From the NCBI GenBank assembly GCA_014653375.1, contig JACWEP010000011.1, positions 1 to 32,171 of the forward strand: 32,171 nucleotides of DNA, in the 5' to 3' direction. The position numbers and the translations under genes were made by a program. Below are positions 1 to 7,403 of the stretch, in pieces. Under the pieces are notes generated by a model. It was not told the DNA's origin. It ran no database searches and saw nothing but the letters and a program-made list of their open reading frames with translations. This DNA is from Pelagibacterales bacterium SAG-MED48. GTDB taxonomy: Bacteria > Pseudomonadota > Alphaproteobacteria > Pelagibacterales > Pelagibacteraceae. Numbering within the stretch: the stretch's first letter is position 1; every line of letters begins with the position of its first letter.

Positions 1-725
1 GTTGTTTTGAAACAGGTTCATTAAAAAGTACTTATGGTACAGGAGCTTTTATACTTTTAAATACAGGTGCAAAAAAAGTTTATTCAAAAAATAGATTATT
101 GACCACAATAGGTTACAGGATAAATGGTAAAACATCTTATGCTCTTGAAGGTTCAATCTTTATTGCTGGTGCTGGTGTTCAGTGGCTAAGGGATAAATTA
201 AAATTTATAAACAAAGCATCGGATACTGAAAAAATTATAAAATCCTTAAAATCTAATAGTGGAATATATTTAGTTCCAGCATTTACAGGCTTAGGTGCAC
301 CTTACTGGAATGTTAATGCTCGTGGTGTTCTTTCGGGCCTAACAAGGGATACAGGTCCAAAAGAAATTATAAGAGCAACTATAGAGTCTGTTGCTTATCA
401 AACATATGACTTATTTGAAGCAATGAAAAATGATGGTTTAAAACCAAAATTGATTAAAGTAGATGGTGGAATGGTTGAAAATAATTGGTTTTCTCAATTT
501 TTAGCAGACATAATAAATACTAAAGTATTAAGACCAAAAGTAAATGAGACCACTGCATTAGGAGCAGCTTTTATGGCAGGTCTACAAATTGGAGTTTACA
601 AATCTTTAAATGATATAGCTAAAAATTGGCAAGCAGACAAAAGTTTTAATCCAAAAATTCATAATTCAAAAAGAAAAAATCTTATAGAAGGTTGGGGTAA
701 GGCAATAAAAAAAACATTATCATAA
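1..725 (+). CDS. glpK: Glycerol kinase, C-terminal part (5' end outside window)
   Basis: Glycerol kinase phosphorylates glycerol to sn-glycerol-3-phosphate with ATP in the cytoplasm. The reading frame is open from base 3 through the left edge. The segment before the first internal ATG (99) already reads as family sequence, with the STYGTGAF and LLNTG phosphate-binding stretch, so 99 is not the real start. Downstream are further FGGY-kinase hallmarks: ALEGSIFIAGAGVQWLRD, FTGLGAPYW, ARGVLSGLTRDT, KVDGGMVENNWF and the C-terminal TTALGAAFMAG loop. About 240 of the usual ~500 residues are present. The glpV gene follows 116 bp later on the same strand, which fits a glycerol uptake and phosphorylation locus. 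The family call is secure; only the missing N-terminus limits it. Confidence 0.93.
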   Translation, partial: CFETGSLKSTYGTGAFILLNTGAKKVYSKNRLLTTIGYRINGKTSYALEGSIFIAGAGVQWLRDKLKFINKASDTEKIIKSLKSNSGIYLVPAFTGLGAPYWNVNARGVLSGLTRDTGPKEIIRATIESVAYQTYDLFEAMKNDGLKPKLIKVDGGMVENNWFSQFLADIINTKVLRPKVNETTALGAAFMAGLQIGVYKSLNDIAKNWQADKSFNPKIHNSKRKNLIEGWGKAIKKTLS

Positions 726-770
726 TTATTCAATCAAGAATTGTAATTATTGTATATTTTCAATTTTTTT

Positions 771-799
771 TTGACATAATTGCTACAATCTAGTTAACT
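771..799 (+). promoter_or_regulatory. Candidate sigma70-type promoter for glpV
   Basis: The 116-bp gap between glpK and glpV contains a perfect -35 box, TTGACA (771-776). A 17-bp spacer follows, then a poor -10 candidate, TTAACT (794-799). A good Shine-Dalgarno sequence, AGGAGA (833-838), precedes the glpV ATG at 842. The -35 is convincing and the -10 is weak, so the exact boxes are tentative. A separate promoter would fit the high expression usual for periplasmic binding proteins. Confidence 0.4.
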
Positions 800-841
800 G
801 AATCATCTAACAATAAACAATAACCAAAAAACAGGAGAATT

Positions 842-2569
842 ATGATCAAAACATTAAAAACTATTTTTACTGTTGCTGTTTTTTCAATCGTAACTATTTC
901 TAGTTCATTTGCAGACGGTCACATGGCTGCAATTAAGAAATGGTCTAACGGTGAGTTTAGTTTATCTACTTTGTCTGCGAAAGATAGAGAGAAAGAGCTA
1001 AAATGGTTTCATGATGCTGCTAAGCCATTCAAAGGAATGACTTTAAAAGTAGTATCTGAAGGCATACCAACTCACGTGTACGAGTCTAAAACTCTTACAA
1101 AGGCGTTTGAAGATATAACTGGCATCAAAGTACAGCACCAAATTATAGGAGAAGGTGATGTAGTAATGGCTGTTCAAACACAAATGCAAACTAACGTAAG
1201 TATTTACGATGCATATGTTAATGACTCAGACTTAATTGGTACGCATGCGCGTATGCAACAAGCTGTAAATTTAACTGATTGGATGAAAGGTGAGGGTAAA
1301 GCCGTTACTAATCCAATGTTGGATTTAGATGACTTCATAGGACTTCAATTTACAACAGGTCCAGATGGAAATCTTTATCAACTACCAGACCAACAATTTG
1401 CTAACCTTTATTGGTTCAGAAAAGACTGGTTTGATAGACCTGAAATTAAAAAACAATTTAAAGCTAAATATGGTTATGAATTAGGTGTACCAGTAAACTG
1501 GTCTGCTTATGAAGATATCGCTAAATTCTTTTCAGAAGATGTGAAGATGATAGATGGTGTTAACATTTATGGTCATATGGACTATGGTAAAAGAGCTCCT
1601 GACTTAGGTTGGAGAATGACTGATGCATGGTTATCAATGGCTGGTGGAGGAAGTAAAGGCCTACCTAATGGAGTTCCTGTAGACGAATGGGGAATTAGAA
1701 TGGAAGCAGGTACTTGTAACCCAGTTGGTGCTAACGTAACAAGAGGTGGAGCTACCAATGGCCCTGCTGCAGTATACGCAATCAGAAAATGGGATGAATG
1801 GTTAAGAGCTTATGCACCTCCGGGAGCAGCAGCTATGGACTTTTATCAGTCTTTACCATCTCTTTCTTCAGGAAATGTTGCTCAGCAAATTTTCTGGTAC
1901 ACAGCTTTCACAGCTTCTTTAGTAGGAAAAGATCCTAATAATAAAGTAGTTGATGCAAACGGTATGCCTTTATGGAGAATGGGACCATCACCTAAAGGAC
2001 CTTATTGGGAAGAAGGTATGAAGCTTGGATATCAAGATGTTGGATCATGGACTTTGTTTAAGTCTACTGACGTTGAGAGAAGAAAAGCAGCATGGTTGTA
2101 TGCTCAATTTGCAGTTTCAAAAACTGTATCTCTTAAAAAAGCTGATGTTGGTTTAACTTTCGTAAGAAAGAGTACTTTAAATGACAAACATTTCACTAAG
2201 AGAGCACCTGAATTAGGTGGACTTATTGAGTTCTATAGATCAGACAATAGAAATGTATGGTCTCCAACAGGTATCAACGTTCCAGATTATCCGAAGCTAG
2301 CACAATTATGGTGGCAGCATATCGGAGAAGTTAACTCTGGTACATTTACACCACAACAAACTATGGATCGTCTTGCAGATGAGATGGACTTAGTTATGTC
2401 TCGTATGGAAGCTGCTGATAAAGCTAGTAACGCGTACGGTGGATGTGGACCAAGACTTAATAAACCAAGAGAAGCTTCTTATTGGTTAAATAAGGCTGGT
2501 TCGCCAAAAGCCAAAGTTAATGAGAAACCTCAAGGTAAAACCGTAGCATACAAAGACGCTTGGAAGTAA
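842..2569 (+). CDS. glpV: Glycerol ABC transporter periplasmic binding protein (GlpV-like)
   Basis: This is a predicted periplasmic solute-binding protein that captures glycerol for an ABC importer of the GlpSTPQV type known from rhizobia. It has 575 residues, the unusually large size of that family. A signal peptide is visible: a Lys-containing start, a hydrophobic stretch over residues 8-19, and a likely cleavage after SSSFA (residue 24). The mature part carries an extracellular-solute-binding fold, with an early segment LKVVSEGIPTHVYESKTL and many Trp/aromatic residues typical of polyol or sugar binders. AGGAGA lies 4 bases before the ATG. The position directly after glpK and before a GlpS-like ATPase fragment supports glycerol as the ligand. 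A related sugar or glycerol-phosphate ligand cannot be excluded. A strong terminator follows. Confidence 0.85.
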   Translation: MIKTLKTIFTVAVFSIVTISSSFADGHMAAIKKWSNGEFSLSTLSAKDREKELKWFHDAAKPFKGMTLKVVSEGIPTHVYESKTLTKAFEDITGIKVQHQIIGEGDVVMAVQTQMQTNVSIYDAYVNDSDLIGTHARMQQAVNLTDWMKGEGKAVTNPMLDLDDFIGLQFTTGPDGNLYQLPDQQFANLYWFRKDWFDRPEIKKQFKAKYGYELGVPVNWSAYEDIAKFFSEDVKMIDGVNIYGHMDYGKRAPDLGWRMTDAWLSMAGGGSKGLPNGVPVDEWGIRMEAGTCNPVGANVTRGGATNGPAAVYAIRKWDEWLRAYAPPGAAAMDFYQSLPSLSSGNVAQQIFWYTAFTASLVGKDPNNKVVDANGMPLWRMGPSPKGPYWEEGMKLGYQDVGSWTLFKSTDVERRKAAWLYAQFAVSKTVSLKKADVGLTFVRKSTLNDKHFTKRAPELGGLIEFYRSDNRNVWSPTGINVPDYPKLAQLWWQHIGEVNSGTFTPQQTMDRLADEMDLVMSRMEAADKASNAYGGCGPRLNKPREASYWLNKAGSPKAKVNEKPQGKTVAYKDAWK

Positions 2570-2593
2570 CCCTAGGTTAATCTAAATTTAAAA

Positions 2594-2619
2594 GGGGGCA
2601 TTTATTGCCCCCTTTTTTT
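2594..2619 (+). terminator. Rho-independent terminator after glpV
   Basis: A perfect 7-bp stem, GGGGGCA (2594-2600) with TGCCCCC (2606-2612), has a 5-nt loop and is followed by seven T. It lies 25 bases after the glpV stop and before the ABC ATPase fragment. It probably gives high binding-protein output with partial read-through into the transporter genes. It also argues against any start codon at 2605, which is inside the hairpin. Confidence 0.88.
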
Positions 2620-2643
2620 AAACCTAAATTACAAATAATAAAT

Positions 2644-3885
2644 ATGAGTTTAGAATTAAAAAATGTTGAAAAAAAAGTAGGAATAGAAACTCATATATAT
2701 TCAACTAATCTAAAATTAGAAAAAAACACTATTAATGTTCTATTAGGCTCCACACTTGCAGGTAAAACAACTCTTATGCAAATTATGGCTGGTCTAGATA
2801 AACCTACATCAGGAGAAATCTGGTTTAATGGTGAAAATGTTACTGGCAAAGAAGTTCAAAAAAGAAATTGTTCTATGGTTTATCAACAATTTATCAATTA
2901 TCCTAATTTTACAGTTTTTGAAAATATTGCTTCACCATTGAAAATCACTGGTGTGAAACAAGATGAAATTAAAGAGAGGGTAGGAAAAGTTGTCTACACT
3001 GCGATGTGTTATGAAAATGGATGTATGCTTGATGACGGGACTTTATTTAAATTTGGACAAGATAATTTTAGATGGATCGGTGGAGATGAATACAGTGGCG
3101 AGTGGCTAAAAGAACAAGCTAAAAAGAAAAATTATAAAGTTTGGATAAAATCTGCAACAGATCATATTCATAATATTGCTGTTCAAGGACCAAATAGTAG
3201 AAAAATTTTAGAAAAATTTGTTTGGACTGCTCCTATCCAACCATCAATTAGTGAACTTGAATGGTTTAGATTTAATATAGCAAGAATAGATCATGAAACA
3301 GGAACACCAATTGTAATTTCAAGAACAGGTTATACAGGTGAGCTTGGTTATGAAATTTGGTGTCACCCAAAAGATGCAGATGAAGTTTGGGATAAAGTTT
3401 GGGAGGCTGGAAAAGAATTTGACATTACCCCATTAGGTTTAGAAGCTTTAGATATGGTTCGTATTGAAGCGGGATTAATCTTTTATGGATACGAGTTTGA
3501 TGATCAAACAGATCCTTTTGAAGCTGGAATTGGTTTTACAGTTCCACTTAAAACTAAAGAGGATGAATTTATTGGCAAAGAGGAATTGATTAAGAGAAAA
3601 GCTAATCCACAAAAAAAATTAGTAGGCTTGGAATTGATTGGTCATGAACCAGCTGTTCATGGTGATTGTGTTCATGTAGGTCGTGCACAAATAGGAGTAA
3701 TTACTAGCGGAATGTTGTCCCCAAAACTTGGAAAGAATATTGCACTTTGTAGAATTGATATAAAGTATTCTGAGCTTGGAACTGATGTTGAAATTGGTAA
3801 ATTAGATGGTCATCAAAAAAGAATTGGTGCTAAAGTTGTTGCTTTTCCTTTTTATGACCCAACAAAATCTAGGGTTAGAGCTTAA
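2644..3885 (+). CDS. Chimeric ORF: truncated GlpS-type ABC ATPase joined in frame to N-truncated GcvT-family aminomethyltransferase
   Basis: The ATG at 2644 begins an ABC ATPase: MSLELKNVEKK, an unusual Walker A GSTLAGKTT as in GlpS, a Q-loop region (YQQFINYP) and TVFENIASPL. The ATPase stops near residue 115, before the LSGGQ signature, Walker B and H-loop. From the GKVVYTAM segment (about 2980-3000) onward the protein is a glycine-cleavage T-protein/dimethylglycine-dehydrogenase-type folate protein, with MLDDGTLF, NIAVQGPN, SRTGYTGELGYEIW, PLGLEALDMVRIEAGL and GVITSGMLSPKLGKNIAL. It lacks the first ~80 residues of a normal GcvT. The seam coincides with a Gly-Lys-Val that both families could carry there. 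Either a deletion fused two loci or the assembly is chimeric. As written, neither half should have full activity. An upstream in-frame start at 2605 lies inside the terminator and is rejected. Confidence 0.8.
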   Translation: MSLELKNVEKKVGIETHIYSTNLKLEKNTINVLLGSTLAGKTTLMQIMAGLDKPTSGEIWFNGENVTGKEVQKRNCSMVYQQFINYPNFTVFENIASPLKITGVKQDEIKERVGKVVYTAMCYENGCMLDDGTLFKFGQDNFRWIGGDEYSGEWLKEQAKKKNYKVWIKSATDHIHNIAVQGPNSRKILEKFVWTAPIQPSISELEWFRFNIARIDHETGTPIVISRTGYTGELGYEIWCHPKDADEVWDKVWEAGKEFDITPLGLEALDMVRIEAGLIFYGYEFDDQTDPFEAGIGFTVPLKTKEDEFIGKEELIKRKANPQKKLVGLELIGHEPAVHGDCVHVGRAQIGVITSGMLSPKLGKNIALCRIDIKYSELGTDVEIGKLDGHQKRIGAKVVAFPFYDPTKSRVRA

Positions 3886-4233
3886 ATGAAAGAAACAAAA
3901 GATTTGTTAGAATTTTGGGAAGATCAAGTAAGACGATCTCACAGCTCTAGTAATTATTTTTTTCGAAAATCTCCATCTCACTATCACATGATGTTATTGG
4001 TAATGAATTCATTTAAAAAAGGTGAAAAGTTATCTGTTGAAGAACTTAAAACAAAACTATTTAAAACTTCTAGACCTAAATCTGCACTAATCATAAATGA
4101 GGCATGTGAAAACAATTTTTTCTATTTAGAAAAAACATCAACTGATCAAAGAAAAAAAAATATTAAACCAACAGATACTTTTGTTAAAGAATTTAATGAA
4201 TATATGGAAAGTTTAAAAAATTTAGAACTTTGA
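3886..4233 (+). CDS. Small MarR-like winged-helix regulator
   Basis: This 115-residue protein starts at the ATG immediately after the previous stop (TAAATG), so it is probably translationally coupled to the GcvT half upstream. The middle (LSVEELKTKLFKTSRPKSA) reads as a helix-turn-helix. A wing-like STDQRKKN, then IKPTDTFVKEFNEYM, resembles the D-R-R-wing and T-x-x-G region of MarR proteins. It is shorter than typical MarR (~140 aa), as are many SAR11 regulators. No ligand can be assigned. Being linked to the GcvT piece, it may originally have controlled a C1/methylated-amine gene. It converges with mtkB. Confidence 0.55.
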   Translation: MKETKDLLEFWEDQVRRSHSSSNYFFRKSPSHYHMMLLVMNSFKKGEKLSVEELKTKLFKTSRPKSALIINEACENNFFYLEKTSTDQRKKNIKPTDTFVKEFNEYMESLKNLEL

Positions 4234-4267
4234 ATTTATTACATTTATCTTTGATATAAGATCAATT

Positions 4268-5155
4268 CTATTTCTTGCTTAAAACTTCTTTTACTGTTTC
4301 GCCCATAACTGAAGGATTTTTAGAGATTGTTAAACCGCATTCTTTTAAAAGTTCTACCTTCTCAACAGCACTTTCACCATAAGCTGATACAATTGCACCA
4401 GCATGACCCATTACTCTCCCTTTTGGAGCAGTTAATCCTGCAATATAACCTACTACAGGTTTCTTCATATTATCTTTTGCAAATTCTCCAGCTGCAACTT
4501 CCTGTGGCCCACCAATCTCACCAATCATTAAAATCACATCTGTCTCATCGTCTGTTTCAAATTTTTCTATAATGTCTCTAAAGGAACTTCCATTAATTGG
4601 ATCACCTCCGATACCTACACTTGTAGAGACACCTATATTTAAATTTTTTAATTGTTGTGCTGCCTCATATCCTAACGTTCCAGATCTACTGATAATTCCC
4701 ACTCTACCTTCCTTGTAAATATGCCCCGGCATAATTCCTAACATTGATTTACCAGGACTTATTATTCCTGCACAATTGGGTCCAACTAAAGTCATTTTTT
4801 CTTTTCTTGAATATCTTCTCATATACCTTTTAATTCTAATCATGTCATGTGAAGGAATTCCATCAACAATAGCAACACAAGTTTTTATTCCTGCATCAGC
4901 TGCCTCCATTGCAGAGTCGGCTGCAAAAGCAGGGGGAACGAATAATATCGAAGCAGTCGCTCCAGTATGTTTAACTGCATCTTTAACTGTATTGAATACA
5001 GGTCGATCTAAATGTTTTTGACCACCTTTTCCAGGTGTTACTCCTCCAACAACATTAGATCCATACTTTATCATTTCATCAGCATGAAATGTTCCCATTT
5101 TTCCAGTGAACCCTTGGATTAAAATTTTTGTATCTTTTTGAATTACTACTGCCAT
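4268..5155 (-). CDS. mtkB: Malate-CoA ligase (malate thiokinase) alpha subunit; SucD family
   Basis: This is the CoA-binding, phospho-histidine subunit of an ADP-forming acyl-CoA ligase. Residues counted from the chosen start: Rossmann CoA-binding segment ILIQGFTGKMGTFHA (11-25), GGVTPGKGG (37-45), VGPNCAG (124-130), ISRSGTLGYE (155-164), and the phosphohistidine H251 in GHAGAIVSAYGESA. I choose the ATG at 5155 because family homology begins with MAVVIQKDTKILI and it starts 4 nt after the mtkA stop. The longer frame to 5215 only overlaps mtkA. The SucD-like fold cannot by itself distinguish malate from succinate. The adjacent mtkA and malyl-CoA lyase favour malate as substrate. Confidence 0.85.
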   Translation of the reverse strand: MAVVIQKDTKILIQGFTGKMGTFHADEMIKYGSNVVGGVTPGKGGQKHLDRPVFNTVKDAVKHTGATASILFVPPAFAADSAMEAADAGIKTCVAIVDGIPSHDMIRIKRYMRRYSRKEKMTLVGPNCAGIISPGKSMLGIMPGHIYKEGRVGIISRSGTLGYEAAQQLKNLNIGVSTSVGIGGDPINGSSFRDIIEKFETDDETDVILMIGEIGGPQEVAAGEFAKDNMKKPVVGYIAGLTAPKGRVMGHAGAIVSAYGESAVEKVELLKECGLTISKNPSVMGETVKEVLSKK

Positions 5156-5159
5156 TTGA

Positions 5160-6320
5160 TTATTTAAGTGCTGCAACTGCTTTATTTGCGGCATCCTCCA
5201 AAGTATTTGCTTCAATATAATTTAGTTTACTATTTTGAAGAATCTTATTTCCTTTTTCAACATTTGTTCCAGCTAATCTAATTACTAACGGTACCTTAAT
5301 TTCTATTTTTTCAAGTGCTTGAACTATTCCTTCTGCAACCCAATCACATCTATTGATACCTGCAAAAATGTTAACAAGAATTACTTTTACTTTTTTATCC
5401 ATAGTAATTAGCCTAAAAGCTTTTACTATTTTTTCTGGTGTTGCTCCTCCACCAACATCAAGAAAATTGGCAGGCTCTCCCCCAGCTAGTTTGATCATAT
5501 CCATGGACGCCATAGCTAGACCGGCACCATTAATGATATTTCCAATATTTCCTTCTAAACTAACATAATTTAAGCCTCTATCGGACGCAAAAACTTCTTT
5601 CTCATCTTCTTGTGTTTTGTCCCTTAATTCAGAAACTTTATCTCTTCTAAACATTGCATTGTTATCAAAACTCATTTTACAATCTAAAGCTAAGATTTGT
5701 TTTTGTTTTGAAATAACTAAAGGATTTACCTCAACCATTGTTGCATCTAGTTCACTAAATGCTTTAGCACATCCAATAATTGTTTCTGAGGCTCTTCTGA
5801 TTAACTCTGGTTCAATCCCTAATCCAAATGCAAGCTCTCTTGCTTGAAAGTTTTGGATACCTACAGCAACTTCAATTTTTGATCTAATGATTGATTCAGG
5901 TTTGTCTTTAGCTATTTCTTCAACACTCATTCCTCCTTCTGTTGAAGCTACAACCATTATGCTCTCTGAACTTCTGTCAAAAACTAATCCAAGATATAAT
6001 TCTTTTTCAATATCTGTTGCTTCTTCAATATAAATTCTATTTACTATTTTACCTTCAGGTCCTGTTTGGTTTGTTACAAGTTTCTTGCCCAACAATTTGT
6101 CTGTTGCCTGAGCAACTTCTAAAGGAGAATTACAAATAATTATTCCTCCTGCTTTTCCTCTTGCACCTGAATGAATTTGTGCTTTAACAACCCATTTTGA
6201 TCCACCAATTTCTCTTGCTTTATTTTCAGCAGTCTCAGGACTATAAACAATGCCGCCTCTTGGTATAGTTACTCCAAAATTTGATAAAATTTCTTTTGCT
6301 TGATACTCGTGTATATCCAT
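5160..6320 (-). CDS. mtkA: Malate-CoA ligase (malate thiokinase) beta subunit; SucC family
   Basis: This ATP-grasp subunit, with the alpha subunit, activates malate to malyl-CoA using ATP and CoA. The 386 residues begin MDIHEYQAKEIL. They continue with KAQIHSGARGKAGGI, the EVNPLV metal-site segment, LDCKMSFDNNAMFRR, GAGLAMASMDMIKLAGGEPANF and VNIFAGINRCDWVAEG. The last motif matches my recollection of methylotroph MtkA; succinyl-CoA synthetases usually read VNIFGGIVRCD. That is the main reason for calling malate rather than succinate. The start is 2 nt from the mclA stop with no clear Shine-Dalgarno, so coupling is likely. A succinate-CoA ligase role remains the alternative. Confidence 0.86.
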   Translation of the reverse strand: MDIHEYQAKEILSNFGVTIPRGGIVYSPETAENKAREIGGSKWVVKAQIHSGARGKAGGIIICNSPLEVAQATDKLLGKKLVTNQTGPEGKIVNRIYIEEATDIEKELYLGLVFDRSSESIMVVASTEGGMSVEEIAKDKPESIIRSKIEVAVGIQNFQARELAFGLGIEPELIRRASETIIGCAKAFSELDATMVEVNPLVISKQKQILALDCKMSFDNNAMFRRDKVSELRDKTQEDEKEVFASDRGLNYVSLEGNIGNIINGAGLAMASMDMIKLAGGEPANFLDVGGGATPEKIVKAFRLITMDKKVKVILVNIFAGINRCDWVAEGIVQALEKIEIKVPLVIRLAGTNVEKGNKILQNSKLNYIEANTLEDAANKAVAALK

Positions 6321-6322
6321 AC

Positions 6323-7261
6323 TTATTTTTTATTAATTAGTTTATCAATGTTTACAACATTCTCTGCCATTCTAGCAGATGCCGCATCTATCATTCTACC
6401 ATCAAGTTGAGCAGCTCCTTTACCTTCTTTGGCTGCTTTATCTAATTCTTCTATAATTTTTTTAGCTTTATTTACTTCTGTTTTAGGTGGTGAAAAAACA
6501 TCATTAGCAAGTTCAATTTGAGATGGATGTATTGCCCACTTACCTTCTATGCCAATAGCAGCTCCGCGTTTTGCTGCTGCTATATAAGAATCAGGATCAT
6601 TAAAATCTCCGAATGGTCCATCAATTGCTCTTAATCCATATGCTCTACAAGTCATGACTAACTCTGATAATCCATGATGCCACTGATCTCCTGGGTAATC
6701 AGGGTTTAATCCACCAATCACAACTGTTCTAGCTCTTAAACTAGCCGCATAATCTGCAACACCAAAATGCAATGCTTCCAGTCTCTCACTTGCTTTTGCT
6801 ATTTCCTTTATATTTGACATTCCTAAAGCAGTTTCAATTAAACACTCTATGCCAATTTTATTTTTTAATTTTTTATTATTTTCTATTTGTGTCAACAAAC
6901 AATCAACCATGTAAACATCACTACCAGTTCCTGCTTTAGGAACTAAAATGGTATCAATATTTTCACCCGCTTGCTCAACAATTTCTACCAAATCGCTATA
7001 CATATAATGTGTATCAAGACTATTAATTCTAACTGAAATTGTCTTTCCATTATTTCTCCAATTCATTTCATTAAGAGCTTTTATAATATTTGCTCTTGCT
7101 GATATTTTGTCATTTGGTGAAACAGCATCTTCTAAATCTAAAAAAATATAATCTGCTGAGGAATTTAAAGCCTTCTCAAACATTTTTGGCGAAGAGCCTG
7201 GAACAGCCAACTCACTTCTTTGAAGTCTAGATCTTGTTGGTTTATAGTATTTATGGCTCAT
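6323..7261 (-). CDS. mclA: L-malyl-CoA lyase (HpcH/HpaI aldolase family)
   Basis: It cleaves L-malyl-CoA to acetyl-CoA and glyoxylate (reversible), and is the first gene of the operon with malate-CoA ligase. The 312 residues contain the CitE/HpcH TIM-barrel features: RSELAVPGSSPKMFEKA, the metal-binding FLDLEDAVSPNDK, SVRINSLDTHYMY, ILVPKAGTGSDVY, the second acidic site CLIETALGM, FGVADYAASLRA, AIDGPFGDFNDPD and the C-terminal KWAIHPSQIELAN. Several segments (RSELAVPGS, ETALGM, the YGLRxIDGPFGDF pattern) resemble serine-cycle MclA of methylobacteria more than plain citrate lyase beta. Glyoxylate could feed glycine, and acetyl-CoA the TCA cycle. Start is an ATG facing the 142-bp divergent spacer. 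Confidence 0.87.
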   Translation of the reverse strand: MSHKYYKPTRSRLQRSELAVPGSSPKMFEKALNSSADYIFLDLEDAVSPNDKISARANIIKALNEMNWRNNGKTISVRINSLDTHYMYSDLVEIVEQAGENIDTILVPKAGTGSDVYMVDCLLTQIENNKKLKNKIGIECLIETALGMSNIKEIAKASERLEALHFGVADYAASLRARTVVIGGLNPDYPGDQWHHGLSELVMTCRAYGLRAIDGPFGDFNDPDSYIAAAKRGAAIGIEGKWAIHPSQIELANDVFSPPKTEVNKAKKIIEELDKAAKEGKGAAQLDGRMIDAASARMAENVVNIDKLINKK

Positions 7262-7300
7262 AATTGCTAAAATTAAGTTAATTTAATATTTATTAAAATA

Positions 7301-7335
7301 ATATTTAATACAAATAATTTAATTGTATTAAATAT
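7301..7335. promoter_or_regulatory. Perfect 13-bp inverted repeat in divergent promoter region, candidate operator
   Basis: The arms ATATTTAATACAA (7301-7313) and TTGTATTAAATAT (7323-7335) are exact reverse complements separated by 9 nt. The repeat lies in the 142-bp spacer (7262-7403) between the mclA operon (left) and the SoxB-like gene (right). Because both flanking genes start here, a terminator role is unlikely and a dimeric regulator site is plausible. The spacer is almost pure A/T, which raises the chance rate of such repeats. No regulator gene is adjacent; the MarR-like protein at 3886 is the nearest candidate. Confidence 0.45.
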
Positions 7336-7403
7336 ATATATAAATTTTAGAACTATAAATAATACTTTCATCATAAACTTATTTTGTTAATAATAAATCA
7401 TAT

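Noticed and set aside
726..770. Terminator after glpK at the T-run near 763-772
   Set aside because: Only a weak 5-bp A/T stem (AATTG/CAATT) with a long loop precedes it; not convincing.
2605..2643. Upstream in-frame ATG extending the ABC/GcvT ORF by 13 residues
   Set aside because: It lies inside the terminator hairpin and T-run, and family homology begins at MSLELKNV (2644).
2980..3885. DMSP demethylase DmdA for the GcvT half
   Set aside because: The motifs follow the GcvT/dimethylglycine-dehydrogenase type (SRTGYTGELGYE, DMVRIEAGL), and it does not resemble the SAR11 DmdA sequence as I remember it.
5156..5215. Longer N-terminus for mtkB
   Set aside because: The extra 20 residues are read out of frame from the 3' end of mtkA and do not resemble the family; MAVVIQKD at 5155 is the normal start.
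4268..6320. Succinyl-CoA synthetase (sucC/sucD) as the name of the pair
   Set aside because: The AGINRCDWVAEG motif and the malyl-CoA lyase in the same operon fit malate-CoA ligase better; not fully excluded.
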